NCBI GenBank assembly: GCA_963747425.1
Contig: CAVVFJ010000015.1
Location: 1-64,000 of the forward strand
Length of the DNA: 64,000 bases
From: DASUPK01 sp963747425
GTDB taxonomy: Bacteria; Actinomycetota; Thermoleophilia; Solirubrobacterales; 70-9
Direction of reading: 5' to 3'
The notes under the pieces were generated by a model. The model worked only from the letters and a program-made list of their open reading frames with translations, was not told where the DNA came from and did no database searches. The translations under genes and the position numbers were made by a program. This document shows positions 62,676-64,000 of this stretch, piece by piece (positions within the stretch are counted from its first letter, which is position 1; every line of letters starts with the position of its first letter).

Positions 62676-63718
62676 GCGGCCCCCTCCCACTCGACGATCC
62701 CGGCGCCCCAGGTGAGCCCGGCGCCGAAGGCCGAGAGCAGCACCCGCGAGCCCTTCCGCAGCAGACCGGTCGAGGCCGCCTCGGAAAGTGCGATCGGGAT
62801 GCTGGCCGCCGAGGTGTTGCCGTACTCGCGGAGGCAATCGATCACCCGGTCCGGGGGAAGGTCGAGGCGCTCGCCGACCGCGGAGATGATCCGCGAGTTG
62901 GCCTGGTGGTAGACGAAGAGGTCGATCTCCTCGAGCGCGAGTCCAGCGTCCGAGACGACCTGCTGGGTCGTGTCGCCCATCGCCGCGACCGCCGCCCGGA
63001 AGGTCGCGCGCCCGTCCATCCGGACGAGCCGCTCCTCGTTGGTGGCCTGGATCAGCTCGGCGCGCTCGCCGTCCGAATGCAAGGCGATCGGCCCGATCGC
63101 GCCGGGGCCGCCCAGGGTGAGCACGGCGGCCCCCGCGCCATCGCCGAACAGGCCCGCGGTTCGCCGGTCGGTGTAGTCGATGACCCGGCTGAGCACCTCG
63201 GCGCCCACGACGAGCACGGCTCGTGCCCGTCCGGATTCCAGCTGCGCTGTCGCCAGAGAGAGAGCCGAGAGGAAGCCGGTGCATGCCGCGCCGATGTCGA
63301 TCGCCCCTGCCGACCCGGCGCCGAGCCGGGCGGCCACCAGCGGTGCGGCGTGGGGCTGCAGCTGGTCCGGGGTGAAGGTCGCGACCAGGACGAGGTCGAG
63401 ATCGGTGGGTTCGAGGCCGGCGAGCGCGAGGGCGCTCGACCCGGCCTCGGCGGCGAGGTCGACCAGGGTCTCGCCGTCGACGCGGCGACGGCGGTGGATT
63501 CCCGTCCGGGAGGAGATCCACTCCGAGTCGACTCCGAGCGGCTCGGCGATCTCGTCGTTCTCGACGACGCGCTCGGGCAGCGCGGCCGCCACCGCCGCGA
63601 CCCCGGGGCCTGACGTCCGTTTGGCGTCCACCGCACCCGTCGCCCGCGCGACCAGCCCGTCGGGATCGACCAGCGAGGAATCCACCTCCCACTGCTGTCC
63701 GGGCGAGAGCTCAGGCAA
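62672..63718 (-). CDS. fabH: Beta-ketoacyl-ACP synthase III
   Basis: Starts fatty-acid chains from acyl-CoA and malonyl-ACP. 348 residues. Cys in IDIGAACTGFLSALSLATAQ, His in DLFVYHQANSRIISAVGERL and Asn in REYGNTSAASIPIALSEAAS form the triad. SEWISSRTGIHRRRRVDGET is the family N-terminal motif, but it begins only near residue 65, because about 35-40 extra N-terminal residues precede the fold. Start TTG 63718, overlapping fabD by 8 bases; a GTG 11 codons later is an alternative. Confidence 0.93.
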   Translation of the reverse strand: MPELSPGQQWEVDSSLVDPDGLVARATGAVDAKRTSGPGVAAVAAALPERVVENDEIAEPLGVDSEWISSRTGIHRRRRVDGETLVDLAAEAGSSALALAGLEPTDLDLVLVATFTPDQLQPHAAPLVAARLGAGSAGAIDIGAACTGFLSALSLATAQLESGRARAVLVVGAEVLSRVIDYTDRRTAGLFGDGAGAAVLTLGGPGAIGPIALHSDGERAELIQATNEERLVRMDGRATFRAAVAAMGDTTQQVVSDAGLALEEIDLFVYHQANSRIISAVGERLDLPPDRVIDCLREYGNTSAASIPIALSEAASTGLLRKGSRVLLSAFGAGLTWGAGIVEWEGAA

Positions 63719-64000
63719 GGGCCGACTCCCGGCTCGCCAGGGTCTCCACCTCGGCGCCGTCGATCGTCCGGCGGACGAGGCCGGCGAGCACCTTTCCGGG
63801 CCCGACGTCCAGGTACCGGGTCACGCCGAGCTGCCCGAGCTTGGCCAGCACGGCCGTCCAGCGGATCGGGCTGATCAGGGACTGCGCCAGCGAGTCCCGT
63901 ACGTCATCGCCAAAGAAGTCGGCGCTGGTGGAAGAGACGACGGGGGTGTCCGGCTTCCGGACATCGACATCGTCCAGGGCAAGGCGGAATGGCGCCACTC
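63711..64000 (-). CDS. fabD: Malonyl-CoA:ACP transacylase, C-terminal part (cut by window edge)
   Basis: Loads malonyl onto ACP. Only the last 96 codons are in the window: VVSSTSADFFGDDVRDSLAQ, SPIRWTAVLAKLGQLGVTRY, LDVGPGKVLAGLVRRTIDGA, typical of the FabD C-terminus. The start lies beyond the right edge, so the active-site Ser and His are not seen. Its stop overlaps the fabH start by 8 bases. Confidence 0.9.
   Translation of the reverse strand, partial: VAPFRLALDDVDVRKPDTPVVSSTSADFFGDDVRDSLAQSLISPIRWTAVLAKLGQLGVTRYLDVGPGKVLAGLVRRTIDGAEVETLASRESALA

Overview
The window is high-GC DNA from what looks like an actinobacterium, most likely the Thermoleophilia/Solirubrobacterales branch. This is inferred from gene content: an rpmG-secE-nusG-rplK-rplA-rplJ-rplL run with charged extensions, an archaeal-type GTP cyclohydrolase (FolE2/MptA), an InhA-like enoyl reductase in a type II fatty-acid operon, and a cluster of small SnoaL-like proteins starting MSQEN/MSEE. 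No mobile element, prophage or CRISPR array was seen.

Layout. 1-4.0 kb (minus): ribosomal protein / transcription / secretion operon, with a terminator-like hairpin between rplA and rplJ. 4.0-15.0 kb: secreted beta-helix protein with a lipoprotein, a PhoD-like phosphatase, acyl-CoA dehydrogenase, FHA protein, tRNA-Thr(GGT), SDR oxidoreductase, tRNA-Tyr(GTA), primary sigma factor, FolE2, PgsA and a family 4/5 uracil-DNA glycosylase. 15-50.7 kb: a large surface-polysaccharide locus with many glycosyltransferases (GT2, GT4), methyltransferases, a sulfotransferase-like enzyme, an ABC exporter pair (Wzm/Wzt type) and nucleotide-sugar enzymes (GMD twice, a GDP-fucose-synthase-like enzyme, a GDP-mannose 3,5-epimerase homologue, two CDP-paratose-2-epimerase-like proteins, RfbC, a UDP-sugar dehydrogenase). 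50.7-57.4 kb: lipoproteins, two unknown proteins, a trypsin-fold protease, tRNA-Thr(CGT), an enoyl-CoA hydratase, three tandem SnoaL-like genes and a small secreted protein. 57.4-64 kb (minus): a fatty-acid synthesis operon fabD-fabH-fabG-acpP-fabF-accD-maoC-fabI, running off the right edge.

How the genes fit together. The sugar enzymes would make GDP-6-deoxyhexoses, a GDP-mannose epimer, dTDP-rhamnose-type and UDP-uronic-type donors; glycosyltransferases assemble a chain, methyl and sulfo transferases decorate it, and Wzm/Wzt (whose C-terminal domain is of the glycan-binding type) would export it. The fatty-acid operon carries every elongation step, with a MaoC protein in the dehydratase position and an InhA-like reductase.

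Two window-wide signals. From about 14.9 to 31 kb nearly every gene is interrupted by single-base frame changes although the pieces join into normal proteins; this points to indel errors in the assembly more than to decay, and isolated cases recur at 32.2, 42.2, 46.0 and 62.6 kb. Many unit-leading genes have a TANNNT or near-match hexamer 7-10 bases before the start codon, which predicts leaderless or nearly leaderless mRNAs. Genes with one frame change are given as CDS with a note; those with two or more as pseudogene, meaning 'broken in this sequence'.
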